A stretch of DNA of 64,000 bases, from the NCBI RefSeq assembly GCF_000407365.1, contig NZ_ASVU01000001.1:1955501-2019500 (forward strand), given 5' to 3'. This DNA is from Enterococcus asini ATCC 700915. GTDB taxonomy: Bacteria > Bacillota > Bacilli > Lactobacillales > Enterococcaceae. The translations under genes were made by a program, and so were the position numbers. Positions within the stretch are counted from its first letter, which is position 1. Each line of letters begins with the position of its first letter. Under the pieces are notes generated by a model. It saw only the letters and a list, made by a program, of their open reading frames with translations. It did no database searches and was not told where the DNA came from. Shown piece by piece: positions 16,099 through 23,289 of this stretch.

Positions 16099-16433
16099 GT
16101 TTTGGAAAAATGGATCAGCGTATTCAAATCATAAAAACGGTCAACCGAAAAGATAGTGCAGGTTTTGTGACCAAACAAGATGAAGTTCTGGCAAATGTAC
16201 GAACTTACAAGGAAGAAAAGAACGCCACAGAGAAGTGGGTAAACCTTGCGACTTTCAGCTCAGCGACTTGCCTATTTCGTTTGCGAGTTATCCCGAACCT
16301 CAAAGTCACGACTGAGATGGTTATCCTATCTGAAAATGATAGGTATCAAATCATTTCCGTTGAAAATGTCCGGAATAGAGGGATGTATCTTGAGGTTCTG
16401 ACTACGAAAGTTGAGGTGAGTGCAGATGGCTAA
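16095..16433 (+). CDS. Phage head closure protein
   Basis: A 112-aa head-closure/stopper protein (Phage_H_T_join, SPP1 gp16-like). Signatures are MDQRIQIIKTVNRKDSAGF and TCLFRLRVIPNLKVTTEM then GMYLEVLTTK. ATG 16095 overlaps the previous stop (ATGA) and follows GGCGGTGG, and is preferred over the GTG at 16086. It plugs the connector after DNA packaging. Confidence 0.85.
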   Translation: MSFGKMDQRIQIIKTVNRKDSAGFVTKQDEVLANVRTYKEEKNATEKWVNLATFSSATCLFRLRVIPNLKVTTEMVILSENDRYQIISVENVRNRGMYLEVLTTKVEVSADG

Positions 16434-16857
16434 AGCAATAATGAAGATGCCAGAGGACTTCTTGATAAATGTTTCAAAACTAGAAAGCAAGACGGATGAA
16501 ATCTTGCCACGAGTGTTAGAAAGTGGGGCTGAGGTGGTCGAAGCTAAAGTGCGAACCAACCTTTCAGCCATTGTTGGTGCGAATACCAAGGTTGACAGCA
16601 GGTCAACGGGTGAGCTTGAACGAGCGCTTGGTATATCGCAGGCTCGTCAAGATAAGGACGGGAACTGGAATATCAAGGTAGGATTTGATGAACCTCGTTC
16701 TGATGGTGACTCTAATGCCAAGATTGCTAATATCCTTGAGTACGGTCGTCATGGGCAAGCACCGAAACCCTTCTTGAAACCTGCCAAGTCGCAATCGAGA
16801 AAATCTTGCATTGATGCCATGAAGGCAAAACTGGAAAGCGAGGTGGAGGGCATTTGA
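16426..16857 (+). CDS. HK97 gp10-like tail-completion protein
   Basis: A 143-aa protein of the HK97 gp10 family. A helical N-terminus (LPRVLESGAEVVEAKVRTNL) is followed by TGELERALGISQ, VGFDEPR and the family-typical ANILEYGRHGQAPKPFLKPA near 105-125. It joins the head connector to the tail tube. The start ATG follows GAGGTGAG, and it overlaps both neighbours by a few bases. Confidence 0.88.
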   Translation: MAKAIMKMPEDFLINVSKLESKTDEILPRVLESGAEVVEAKVRTNLSAIVGANTKVDSRSTGELERALGISQARQDKDGNWNIKVGFDEPRSDGDSNAKIANILEYGRHGQAPKPFLKPAKSQSRKSCIDAMKAKLESEVEGI

Positions 16858-17195
16858 ATATCCTAGAGGAATTAAATGGTTTGCTTACGAATCTCAGCAT
16901 TCCAGTTGAAACTGGGGAGTTCAGTGATGCTGCGCCTGAGACTTATGTGGTGCTCACACCACTAACTGACCGATTTGAGGTCTACGGAGACAATTTCCCT
17001 CAGATTGATGTAAACGAGGTTCGGATTTCATTGTTTACCAAGGGCAACTACCTAGAAACAAAACGACAGATTACTCAAGTCTTGCTTCAAGCCGATTTCA
17101 CGATTACGGATCGCTTGTTTGTGGGATTTGAAAAAGAAGCGAAATATTTTCATGTGGCGATAGATGTCGCCAAGCATTATGAAATGGAGGGATAA
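16854..17195 (+). CDS. Tail terminator-like protein
   Basis: A 113-aa protein in the tail-terminator slot between gp10 and the tube protein. It has a helical start (ILEELNGLLTNLSIPVETGEF) and a beta-rich middle (YVVLTPLTDRFEVYGDNFP), then DVNEVRISLFTKGNYLETKRQITQVLLQADFTI. This layout is typical of small tail-completion/terminator subunits that stop tube growth. The TTG start overlaps the preceding TGA and follows GGAGGG. Confidence 0.75.
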   Translation: MNILEELNGLLTNLSIPVETGEFSDAAPETYVVLTPLTDRFEVYGDNFPQIDVNEVRISLFTKGNYLETKRQITQVLLQADFTITDRLFVGFEKEAKYFHVAIDVAKHYEMEG

Positions 17196-17196
17196 G

Positions 17197-17787
17197 ATGG
17201 CTACGATTGGATTGGATCAATTATTCTATGCACCGATTACGGAAGCAGCAACCACGGGTGAAGAAACCTATGGCACACCAGTAAAACTTGCCAAAGCAAT
17301 CTCCGCTGAATTGTCAGTTGAACTTGCCGAGGCGACTTTGTTTGCGGACGATGGTGCATCAGAGATAGTAAAGGAATTTAAGAACGGGAAACTCACGCTA
17401 GGCGTGGATGATATTGGGCGAAGTGTGGCAGCCGTGCTTGTGGGAGCAACTGTTGATGATAACGGAGTCTTAATTTCAACCACCGAGGATGGAGGTACAC
17501 TCGTTGCGATTGGTTTCCGTGCTCGTAAATCAAACGGGAAATACAAATACCTGTGGCTTTACCGAGTGAAGTTTGCCGTACCAAGCACCAGTCTTGCGAC
17601 CAAGGGTGACGACATTACCTTCTCAACTCCAACGATTGAGGGAACGGTAATGCGAAGAAACAAACTTGATGGACAAGGCAAACACCCGTGGAAAGCGGAA
17701 GTGGATGAAAACGATACTGGAGTGGATGCAGCAACCATCAGCGGGTGGTACGCAAGTGTTTATGAACCAGAATTTACTGAAGCCTAG
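17197..17787 (+). CDS. Major tail tube protein
   Basis: A 196-aa major tail protein of the siphovirus family (phi13-type). It starts MATIGLDQLFYAPITE. It has the family pattern AISAELSVELAEATLFADD near 35, FKNGKLTLGVDDIGRSVAAVLVGA near 60-85, and YLWLYRVKFAVPSTSLATKGDDITFSTPTIEG near 115-145. ATG 17197 follows GGAGGGATAAG. It polymerises into the tail tube around the tape measure. Confidence 0.93.
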   Translation: MATIGLDQLFYAPITEAATTGEETYGTPVKLAKAISAELSVELAEATLFADDGASEIVKEFKNGKLTLGVDDIGRSVAAVLVGATVDDNGVLISTTEDGGTLVAIGFRARKSNGKYKYLWLYRVKFAVPSTSLATKGDDITFSTPTIEGTVMRRNKLDGQGKHPWKAEVDENDTGVDAATISGWYASVYEPEFTEA

Positions 17788-17796
17788 GAGGAAATC

Positions 17797-18180
17797 ATGA
17801 CAGAAGAACGAAGTGCCAAGATAACCCTTGGCGGAGATGAATATGAACTCATTTTGACAACTAAGGCGACCAAAGAAATAGCCAGTCACTATGGTGGATT
17901 GGAAAATTTGGGTGATAAACTCCTCAAGTCAGAGAACTTTGAACTTGCCCTTGATGAAATCATCTGGCTGATTACGCTTTTAGCCAATCAGTCTATCAAG
18001 ATTCACAACTTGAAGAACAAGATCGACAAGAAAGAAGAACTCACGACTGAGTATGTGGAACTTTTAACCTCTCCTCTTGAACTTGCTGAATATAAATCAG
18101 CCATCACGGAGGCAATGTTTAAAGGCACAGCTCGTAACATCGAAAGCGAGATTGAAACAAAAAACAAAGCAGGCGAGTAA
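17797..18180 (+). CDS. Tail assembly chaperone, short (gpG-like) form
   Basis: A 127-aa tail assembly chaperone. Signatures are AKITLGGDEYELILTTKATKEIASHYGGLENL, ALDEIIWLITLLANQSIKIHN and SPLELAEYKSAITEAMFKGTARNIESEIE. It starts after AGGAGGAAATC. The 3' end carries A_AAA_AAC at 18159-18165, where ribosomes can shift -1 into the downstream frame to make the longer gpGT-type protein. It coats the tape measure during tail assembly. Confidence 0.9.
   Translation: MTEERSAKITLGGDEYELILTTKATKEIASHYGGLENLGDKLLKSENFELALDEIIWLITLLANQSIKIHNLKNKIDKKEELTTEYVELLTSPLELAEYKSAITEAMFKGTARNIESEIETKNKAGE
18159..18165 (+). other. Programmed -1 frameshift heptamer A_AAA_AAC
   Basis: In the chaperone frame the codons are AAA (18160) and AAC (18163) preceded by A (18159), which is the classical X_XXY_YYZ slippery site. 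The overlapping -1 frame continues open to 18368 with chaperone-extension-like sequence. Confidence 0.85.
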
Positions 18181-18368
18181 GTGATGTCGAAACATTTACT
18201 CGCCTTTACTATTACGGAACAGTTCAAATGGGCATGACACCAGATGATTTTTGGTTCTGTTCGCTTGGACTGTTTTTGGATTTGTGGGAATGTCATAAGC
18301 AATTCAGTGGTATCAGTAAGCCCAAGGTTGAGATGTTCATCGATGATATTATTCCTGCTGGGATTTAG
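18165..18368 (+). CDS. Tail assembly chaperone extension (gpT-like), read by -1 frameshift
   Basis: In the -1 frame from the slippery site the ribosome reads QSRRVSDVETFTRLYYYGTV, then QMGMTPDDFWFCSLGLFLDL and WECHKQFSGISKPKVEMFIDD, ending TAG at 18366-18368. This gives 67 extra residues and a fusion of about 190 aa. The MTPDDFWxCxLGxFLDLWE line is typical of the second chaperone frame in Gram-positive siphophages. There is no good ribosome site or conserved start for independent translation, so it should be annotated as join(17797..18165,18165..18368). Confidence 0.85.
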   Translation, partial: QSRRVSDVETFTRLYYYGTVQMGMTPDDFWFCSLGLFLDLWECHKQFSGISKPKVEMFIDDIIPAGI

Positions 18369-18395
18369 TTGTTCATATTTTTATCACATATTTGA

Positions 18396-18404
18396 TGATA
18401 TAAT
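18396..18404 (+). promoter_or_regulatory. Extended -10 promoter of moron 2
   Basis: TGATATAAT, identical to the element before moron 1, lies 36 bases before the GIY-YIG gene start and just after the end of the tail chaperone frame. Confidence 0.65.
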
Positions 18405-18439
18405 TATAGACAACGAATCGGGTCAGGGAGGTTGCAGCA

Positions 18440-19330
18440 ATGGCTACAGCAAAGATAATTGAACTATTATTAGAAGATGGAACTTTAGATGGATTATTAA
18501 CTGTTCAGGATAGCAGTTGGAACGGTACGATGTTTGTTTCTCCACGTGACAATATTAATCAACTTTTCCAAAAGAAAGAAACTTCATTTTGGGGTATTTA
18601 TCTATTGCTTTCTGATGAAGGGGTTTATATAGGGCAGGCTTCTGAACTCCAAACGCGTCTAAAGCAGCATGATAAATCGAAGGACTTTTGGTCAAAGTGT
18701 GTTTTGATAACTACCAAAGATGACTCATTAAATCGAAGTGCTATCGATTATATAGAAGCTAATCTTATTGATAGAGCAAAGAAAGTTGAAAAGCTCCATA
18801 TCGAAAATAAACAAAATGGAAACAAGACCAATGTAAATGATTTCGATCGGGTTCGATTTGATAATTTTATTGAGAATGCCCTCTTGCTGCTAGAGTTAAT
18901 CGGTATCACTGTCTTTAAACAGGAAGTTAAGAGACGTAGAAAACGTTCAAAGCAAGCAAAACCAATTGTTTCCAATGTCACGCCTGTGGCAACCGCTGGA
19001 TCGGTTGTTCAGCCTGCCGTTAGCTTTTTTGTGGAATTAAGCGATGGCTTCAAATATCAAGGTACAAGTAACAAGGACTATTTCCTTAGGGTTATAGAAC
19101 ATCTGGCGAAGACGTATCCTAATGTTTATCAAGATTTGAAGTTGAATTTTATGAGTAAAAAAGGACGACACTATATTTCGGAAGTGCAAGCATATTCAGC
19201 AGGAAGCAATGCTAAACTTTACACTCAAATAGATAATGGCGACTTCATCTACACGAATCAGTCAGCTGTAAGTTTAAAAAATAACTTGGATCAATATTTG
19301 AAAGCTTTCAACATCCAGCGAATCGTATAA
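18440..19330 (+). CDS. Moron 2: GIY-YIG nuclease family protein
   Basis: A 296-aa protein with a GIY-YIG nuclease domain. WGIYLLLSDEGVYIGQASELQTRLKQH near residues 50-80 supplies the G-I-Y and Y-I-G elements and the Arg. It is followed by FWSKCVLITTKDDSLNRSAIDYIEANLID, with the metal-binding Glu in YIEANLI. A basic linker (KRRRKRSKQAK) near 160 leads to a C-terminal region (FKYQGTSNKDYFLRVIEHLAK, KKGRHYISEVQAYSAGSN) that resembles the DUF4357-like or nucleic-acid-binding tails of such nucleases. It separates the tail chaperone from the tape measure gene and has its own extended -10 and its own terminator. It could be a homing nuclease, but prophage-encoded defence against other phages fits this placement as well. 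Confidence 0.82.
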   Translation: MATAKIIELLLEDGTLDGLLTVQDSSWNGTMFVSPRDNINQLFQKKETSFWGIYLLLSDEGVYIGQASELQTRLKQHDKSKDFWSKCVLITTKDDSLNRSAIDYIEANLIDRAKKVEKLHIENKQNGNKTNVNDFDRVRFDNFIENALLLLELIGITVFKQEVKRRRKRSKQAKPIVSNVTPVATAGSVVQPAVSFFVELSDGFKYQGTSNKDYFLRVIEHLAKTYPNVYQDLKLNFMSKKGRHYISEVQAYSAGSNAKLYTQIDNGDFIYTNQSAVSLKNNLDQYLKAFNIQRIV

Positions 19331-19340
19331 TAATTTGTGA

Positions 19341-19364
19341 AAGACTGCTAAGGCGGTCTTTTTT
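19341..19364 (+). terminator. Intrinsic terminator of moron 2
   Basis: AAGACTGC pairs with GCGGTCTT across TAAG and is followed by TTTT, before the tape measure ribosome site. Confidence 0.85.
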
Positions 19365-19396
19365 GATGCCCGAAATCAGAGAGGAGGTGAGGTTTA

Positions 19397-21958
19397 GTGG
19401 CAGATAACTTTGGTTTAAAGATTGGTGTTGAAGGCGAGAAGGAGTTTAAGAACTCCCTTCGTGACATCAACCAATCCTTTAAGGTACTGGGTTCAGAAAT
19501 GAAGTTGGTATCGTCTGAGTTCGATAAAAACGACAAAAGCATTCAGGCGGTTTCGGCAAGAAATGCTGTCCTCAACAAGTCGATTGATGCTCAGAAAGAG
19601 AAAATCACCACGCTTGAAAGTGCCCTTCAAAATGCATCAGATAGCTTTGGTGAAAATGATAAACGAACTCAGAACTGGGCGATTCAACTCAATAATGCCA
19701 AGGCTCAACTCAACGGTATGGAGCGAGATCTTGTGACCAACGAGAAGGCACTCGACTCAATGAGGCAAGAAGAAGTGGATGTCACCAAAGAAACGGATAA
19801 CCTTGGCAATGAACTCAAGGATACGGGTGATGAGGCTGAAAAGTCTGGTGGCAAGTTCGAGAAGTTTGGTGGCGTCCTTAAAGGCATTGGTGCTGCAATG
19901 GGAGCTGTTGCTCTTGCTGCGGGTGCAGCCGCAATTGAATTAGGCAAACAAGTGGTATCAGCTTATGCCGACTATGAACAATTGGTCGGCGGGGTTGATA
20001 CCCTTTTTGGTGATGCCTCAAAGACAGTTCAAAAGTCGGCAGATAATGCCTTCAAAACAGCAGGGATGTCCGCCAATGAATACATGGAAACTGTCACAGG
20101 TTTCTCTGCAAGCTTGATTCAATCACTCAACGGAGATACGGCAAAGGCTGCTGGAGTAGCCGACCAAGCTATCACCGATATGAGTGATAATGCCAATAAG
20201 ATGGGCTCCAACATGTCCGACATCCAAAATGCCTATCAAGGGTTTGCTAAGCAGAATTACACGATGTTGGACAACCTCAAACTAGGTTACGGCGGGACGA
20301 AAGGCGAGATGGAACGTTTGCTTTCTGATGCGGAGAAAATCACAGGCAAGAAGTATGACCTGTCAAACTTTGCAGATGTGACAGAAGCTATCCATGCTAT
20401 TCAAACCGAAATGGGCATTACAGGAACGACCGCCAAGGAAGCAACTGAAACCATCAGTGGTTCAATTGATGGAATGCAGTCAGCAATCTCCAACCTTATG
20501 GCGGGATTAGGAAATGCCAATGCAGATATTGGGTCACTGATTGGGAATGTGGTTGAGTCCTTCCAAAATGTCCTCAAGAACATCATTCCAGTTATTGAAA
20601 ATATAGTCTCCGCCTTGCCTGCAGTAATTGATGCGGTCATTGGAGCGATTGGGCAGTTGTTGCCAACCTTACTAGAATCAGTGACATCACTATTCTCGCA
20701 AGTCTTGCAGACGGTATTGGGATTGCTACCAACGCTTATTCCAGTGGTGGTTCAAGCAGTCCTCACGATTGTGCAGACCTTGATTGAAAATCTGCCACTC
20801 CTCATCAATGCTGCCTTTCAGTTAGTGACAACCTTGATTCAAGGTATCGGTGAGGCTTTGCCTGAGCTGATTCCAATTACCATTCAGGCGATTATCACAA
20901 TTGTGAACGGGCTGATTCAGAACTTACCATTGCTCCTAGATGCTGCATTGCAGTTGATTATGGGACTGGCTCAAGGTTTGATTACGGCACTACCGATATT
21001 GATTGGAGCCTTGCCACAGATTATTACAGGTATCGTGAACTTCATCATCAGCTCCATTCCAGTCATTATTCAGACGGGGATTCAGCTCTTGACCTCGTTG
21101 GTATCGGCTTTACCTGACATTATCAACGCTATTGTGGCAGCCATTCCTGTGATTATTCAGAACATCATCAATGCGGTGATTGGGGCAATTCCTCAACTGA
21201 TTGATGCAGGTATTCAACTTCTAGTCGCCTTAATTGGTGCTTTGCCACAAATCATCACAACAATTGCGAATGCTCTGCCTCAGATTATCAATGCAATCAC
21301 TGGCACATTGGTTGGAAATATCGACAAGATTATTCTAGCAGGTGTGAAACTACTCGTAGCTTTGGTGCAAAACTTGCCCGCCATTATTTCAGCAGTTGTC
21401 AAAGCCGTCCCTCAAATCATCACAGGACTTGTGAATGCCTTTGGAGAGTATGTTTCGACCATGGCGAATATTGGACTGAATCTGATTACAGGTTTGTGGA
21501 ATGGTATCGCTGATGCCGCAGGTTGGTTGAGAAGTAAAATCTCAGGTTTCTTTGGTGGCGTGGTAGACAGTATCAAGGACTTCTTTGGTATCCACTCACC
21601 TTCAACTTTGTTCCGAGATGAAATCGGGAAGAACATGGCTCTGGGGATTGGCGTTGGTTTCGATAAGGAAATGACAGGTGTGGCGAAAACCATGCAAGAT
21701 GCCATTCCAACCAAACTGGATATGCCAAACTTTGATATTGATACAGGCGTCCATACAGCAATCGACAGCACCTTTTCTATGCTTGATTTGGGTGCGAAGG
21801 TGGATACACTTACCAACATTACGACTGAAATGTTCCCGGCACTACTTAAAGCAATGGACATCAAGATTACTCTTGACGACGGGACGTTGGTTGGTCGCCT
21901 AGCTCCTGAAATTGATAAGAGCTTAGCTGTTTTGAAACGTAGAAATTATGCTTATTAA
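19397..21958 (+). CDS. Tail tape measure protein
   Basis: An 853-aa tape measure protein that sets tail length and is ejected with DNA. Residues 1-150 form a coiled coil (LRDINQSFKVLGSEMKLV..., KITTLESALQNASDSFGEN). A hydrophobic Ala/Gly segment (GVLKGIGAAMGAVALAAGAAAIELG) lies near 155-180. The family core has YADYEQLVGGVDTLFGDASK, and a long run of Leu/Ile/Pro helical repeats (LPxLIxxIxxxIxxII) spans about 395-680. The C-terminus has GLWNGIADAAGWLRSKISGFF and DFFGIHSPSTLFRDEIGKNM, a standard tape-measure end. The GTG start follows GAGAGGAGGTGAGG. Confidence 0.93.
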   Translation: MADNFGLKIGVEGEKEFKNSLRDINQSFKVLGSEMKLVSSEFDKNDKSIQAVSARNAVLNKSIDAQKEKITTLESALQNASDSFGENDKRTQNWAIQLNNAKAQLNGMERDLVTNEKALDSMRQEEVDVTKETDNLGNELKDTGDEAEKSGGKFEKFGGVLKGIGAAMGAVALAAGAAAIELGKQVVSAYADYEQLVGGVDTLFGDASKTVQKSADNAFKTAGMSANEYMETVTGFSASLIQSLNGDTAKAAGVADQAITDMSDNANKMGSNMSDIQNAYQGFAKQNYTMLDNLKLGYGGTKGEMERLLSDAEKITGKKYDLSNFADVTEAIHAIQTEMGITGTTAKEATETISGSIDGMQSAISNLMAGLGNANADIGSLIGNVVESFQNVLKNIIPVIENIVSALPAVIDAVIGAIGQLLPTLLESVTSLFSQVLQTVLGLLPTLIPVVVQAVLTIVQTLIENLPLLINAAFQLVTTLIQGIGEALPELIPITIQAIITIVNGLIQNLPLLLDAALQLIMGLAQGLITALPILIGALPQIITGIVNFIISSIPVIIQTGIQLLTSLVSALPDIINAIVAAIPVIIQNIINAVIGAIPQLIDAGIQLLVALIGALPQIITTIANALPQIINAITGTLVGNIDKIILAGVKLLVALVQNLPAIISAVVKAVPQIITGLVNAFGEYVSTMANIGLNLITGLWNGIADAAGWLRSKISGFFGGVVDSIKDFFGIHSPSTLFRDEIGKNMALGIGVGFDKEMTGVAKTMQDAIPTKLDMPNFDIDTGVHTAIDSTFSMLDLGAKVDTLTNITTEMFPALLKAMDIKITLDDGTLVGRLAPEIDKSLAVLKRRNYAY

Positions 21959-21967
21959 GAATGGAAT

Positions 21968-21997
21968 TTGATGGCTTGTCAACATCCGTTGTATAAT
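21968..21997 (+). promoter_or_regulatory. Sigma-A-type promoter of moron 3
   Basis: TTGATG (21968-21973), 18-base spacer, TATAAT (21992-21997), then 41 bases to the ATG of the next gene. It lies directly after the tape measure gene. Confidence 0.65.
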
Positions 21998-22038
21998 AAA
22001 TAATAGGTAAACAATTTGATTGAGACGGAGGTTTCGAG

Positions 22039-22533
22039 ATGGCGAATCAATTAACAGAAGTAGAAGTATTAAGAAAACTAGGTATCCCAGATTTTAGGCA
22101 TCTATCCAAGGACAAGGTCATGAGTTTTGCATCCATGCTTCAAGATATGGATCCCGAAGTAGCAAAAAAAGCATTGGAACAATTTCCAGAATTTGCAAAA
22201 GTTTCTCTGCAAGCTATGACTGACTATAAGGAAACTTTAAATAAGACTCTTGAAAAAGATAAAGACAGTAGCAATCGAGTTTACGATGCATATGATCAAA
22301 TCATTTCTACATTAAGAATCGCAGCTGAAAAGGAAGATGTTCCTTTCGAGGAAAAACAATTTTACATCAATAAAATGGTTGAAGTCGCGCAAATGGCTGA
22401 TAAGAAAGACTCGGAAAATAAGAAGTATAATTGGGCTGTTCTCGGTCAGGCTGCACTTGCCGCAGTTGTGCTGGTTGGTGGTACAGCAGCAGTTCTGGGA
22501 GGAAAAACCGACATTAAACTTCCCAAATTATAA
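22039..22533 (+). CDS. Moron 3: C-terminally membrane-anchored protein of unknown function
   Basis: A 164-aa protein. Residues 1-130 are charged and helical (LTEVEVLRKLGIPDFRHLSKDKVMSFASMLQDMDPEVAKKALEQFPEF..., KETLNKTLEKDKDSSNRVYDAYDQIISTLRIAAEKEDVPFEEKQF). A single hydrophobic segment (WAVLGQAALAAVVLVGGTAAVLGG) lies near 133-156 and is followed by a basic tail (KTDIKLPKL). There is no signal peptide, so the soluble part should face the cytoplasm. It sits between the tape measure and distal tail genes with its own promoter and terminator. A membrane-bound lysogenic protein such as a superinfection-exclusion factor is a reasonable guess. No family was recognised. Confidence 0.72.
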   Translation: MANQLTEVEVLRKLGIPDFRHLSKDKVMSFASMLQDMDPEVAKKALEQFPEFAKVSLQAMTDYKETLNKTLEKDKDSSNRVYDAYDQIISTLRIAAEKEDVPFEEKQFYINKMVEVAQMADKKDSENKKYNWAVLGQAALAAVVLVGGTAAVLGGKTDIKLPKL

Positions 22534-22545
22534 TTTGTACTTATC

Positions 22546-22573
22546 AGGATTGGTTTGATTCCAATCCTTTTTT
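22546..22573 (+). terminator. Intrinsic terminator of moron 3
   Basis: GGATTGG pairs with CCAATCC across TTTGATT, followed by TTTTTT. Confidence 0.88.
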
Positions 22574-22596
22574 CATACTAAAAAGGAGGTGGTAGC

Positions 22597-23289
22597 TTGA
22601 ATGCGTTTATTCTAGATGGAACAATCAACTCACGGACTGATCTTGGACTTCGCATCACGCAAGTTCCAGTCATTCCATCAACAGAACGTGTGATTGAGAA
22701 TATCGAGGTGGATGGTCGAGAGGGAGATTTGACCTTGTTCAAAGGTTGGAAGGATATGACATTTAATTTGAAAGCCGTCATCTGGGCACAAGATGCGTGG
22801 ACCGTTTGGCGAACCATCTCCCCACAAATCTTGAATGCCAAGACTATCAGCTTTTCCAATGATCCGTCAGTCTATTATAAAGTGAAAACCGTCCTAGCAA
22901 GTGGGTTAACCCAAGTCCTCTCCACTTTGTGGGAGTTTGAAATTGAAATAACGTGCTCGCCTTTTCTCTATAAGATGGACGTTCCACTCATCAACCGAAC
23001 CTCATCGGGAACGGTGACGAATAGCGGTAACGTTTACTCCTTGCCACGAATTAAGATTTTCGGTAGTGGCACGAGGACATTGACCATTAATGGCAGGCCA
23101 ATCGTCCTTAACTTGCAGTCAGAGTATCTGATTATAGATAGCGAATTGAAGGAATGCTTTTATGGTGACGTGGCTGCAAACAACCTAATGACAGGTGAGT
23201 TTCCTGAATTCCGAGTAGGGGCTAATACAGTCACGCTTGGGACGGGAATTACCAAAGTAGAGATAGAACCGAGGTGGAGATTTTTATGA
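22597..23289 (+). CDS. Distal tail protein (Dit)
   Basis: A 230-aa distal tail protein forming the hub between the tail tube and the baseplate/tip. Signatures are NAFILDGTINSRTDLGLRIT, IENIEVDGREGDLTLFKGW and SVYYKVKTVLASGLTQVLSTLWEFEIEITCSPFLY near 85-125, then a galectin-like C-terminal half (PRIKIFGSGTRTLTINGRPIVL). The TTG start lies 8 bases after AAAAGGAGGTGG. Its TGA overlaps the next ATG. Confidence 0.9.
   Translation: MNAFILDGTINSRTDLGLRITQVPVIPSTERVIENIEVDGREGDLTLFKGWKDMTFNLKAVIWAQDAWTVWRTISPQILNAKTISFSNDPSVYYKVKTVLASGLTQVLSTLWEFEIEITCSPFLYKMDVPLINRTSSGTVTNSGNVYSLPRIKIFGSGTRTLTINGRPIVLNLQSEYLIIDSELKECFYGDVAANNLMTGEFPEFRVGANTVTLGTGITKVEIEPRWRFL

Noticed and set aside
21412-21864. 150-aa minus-strand frame inside the tape measure gene
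   Set aside because: It is an antisense shadow created by the repetitive helical coding sequence.
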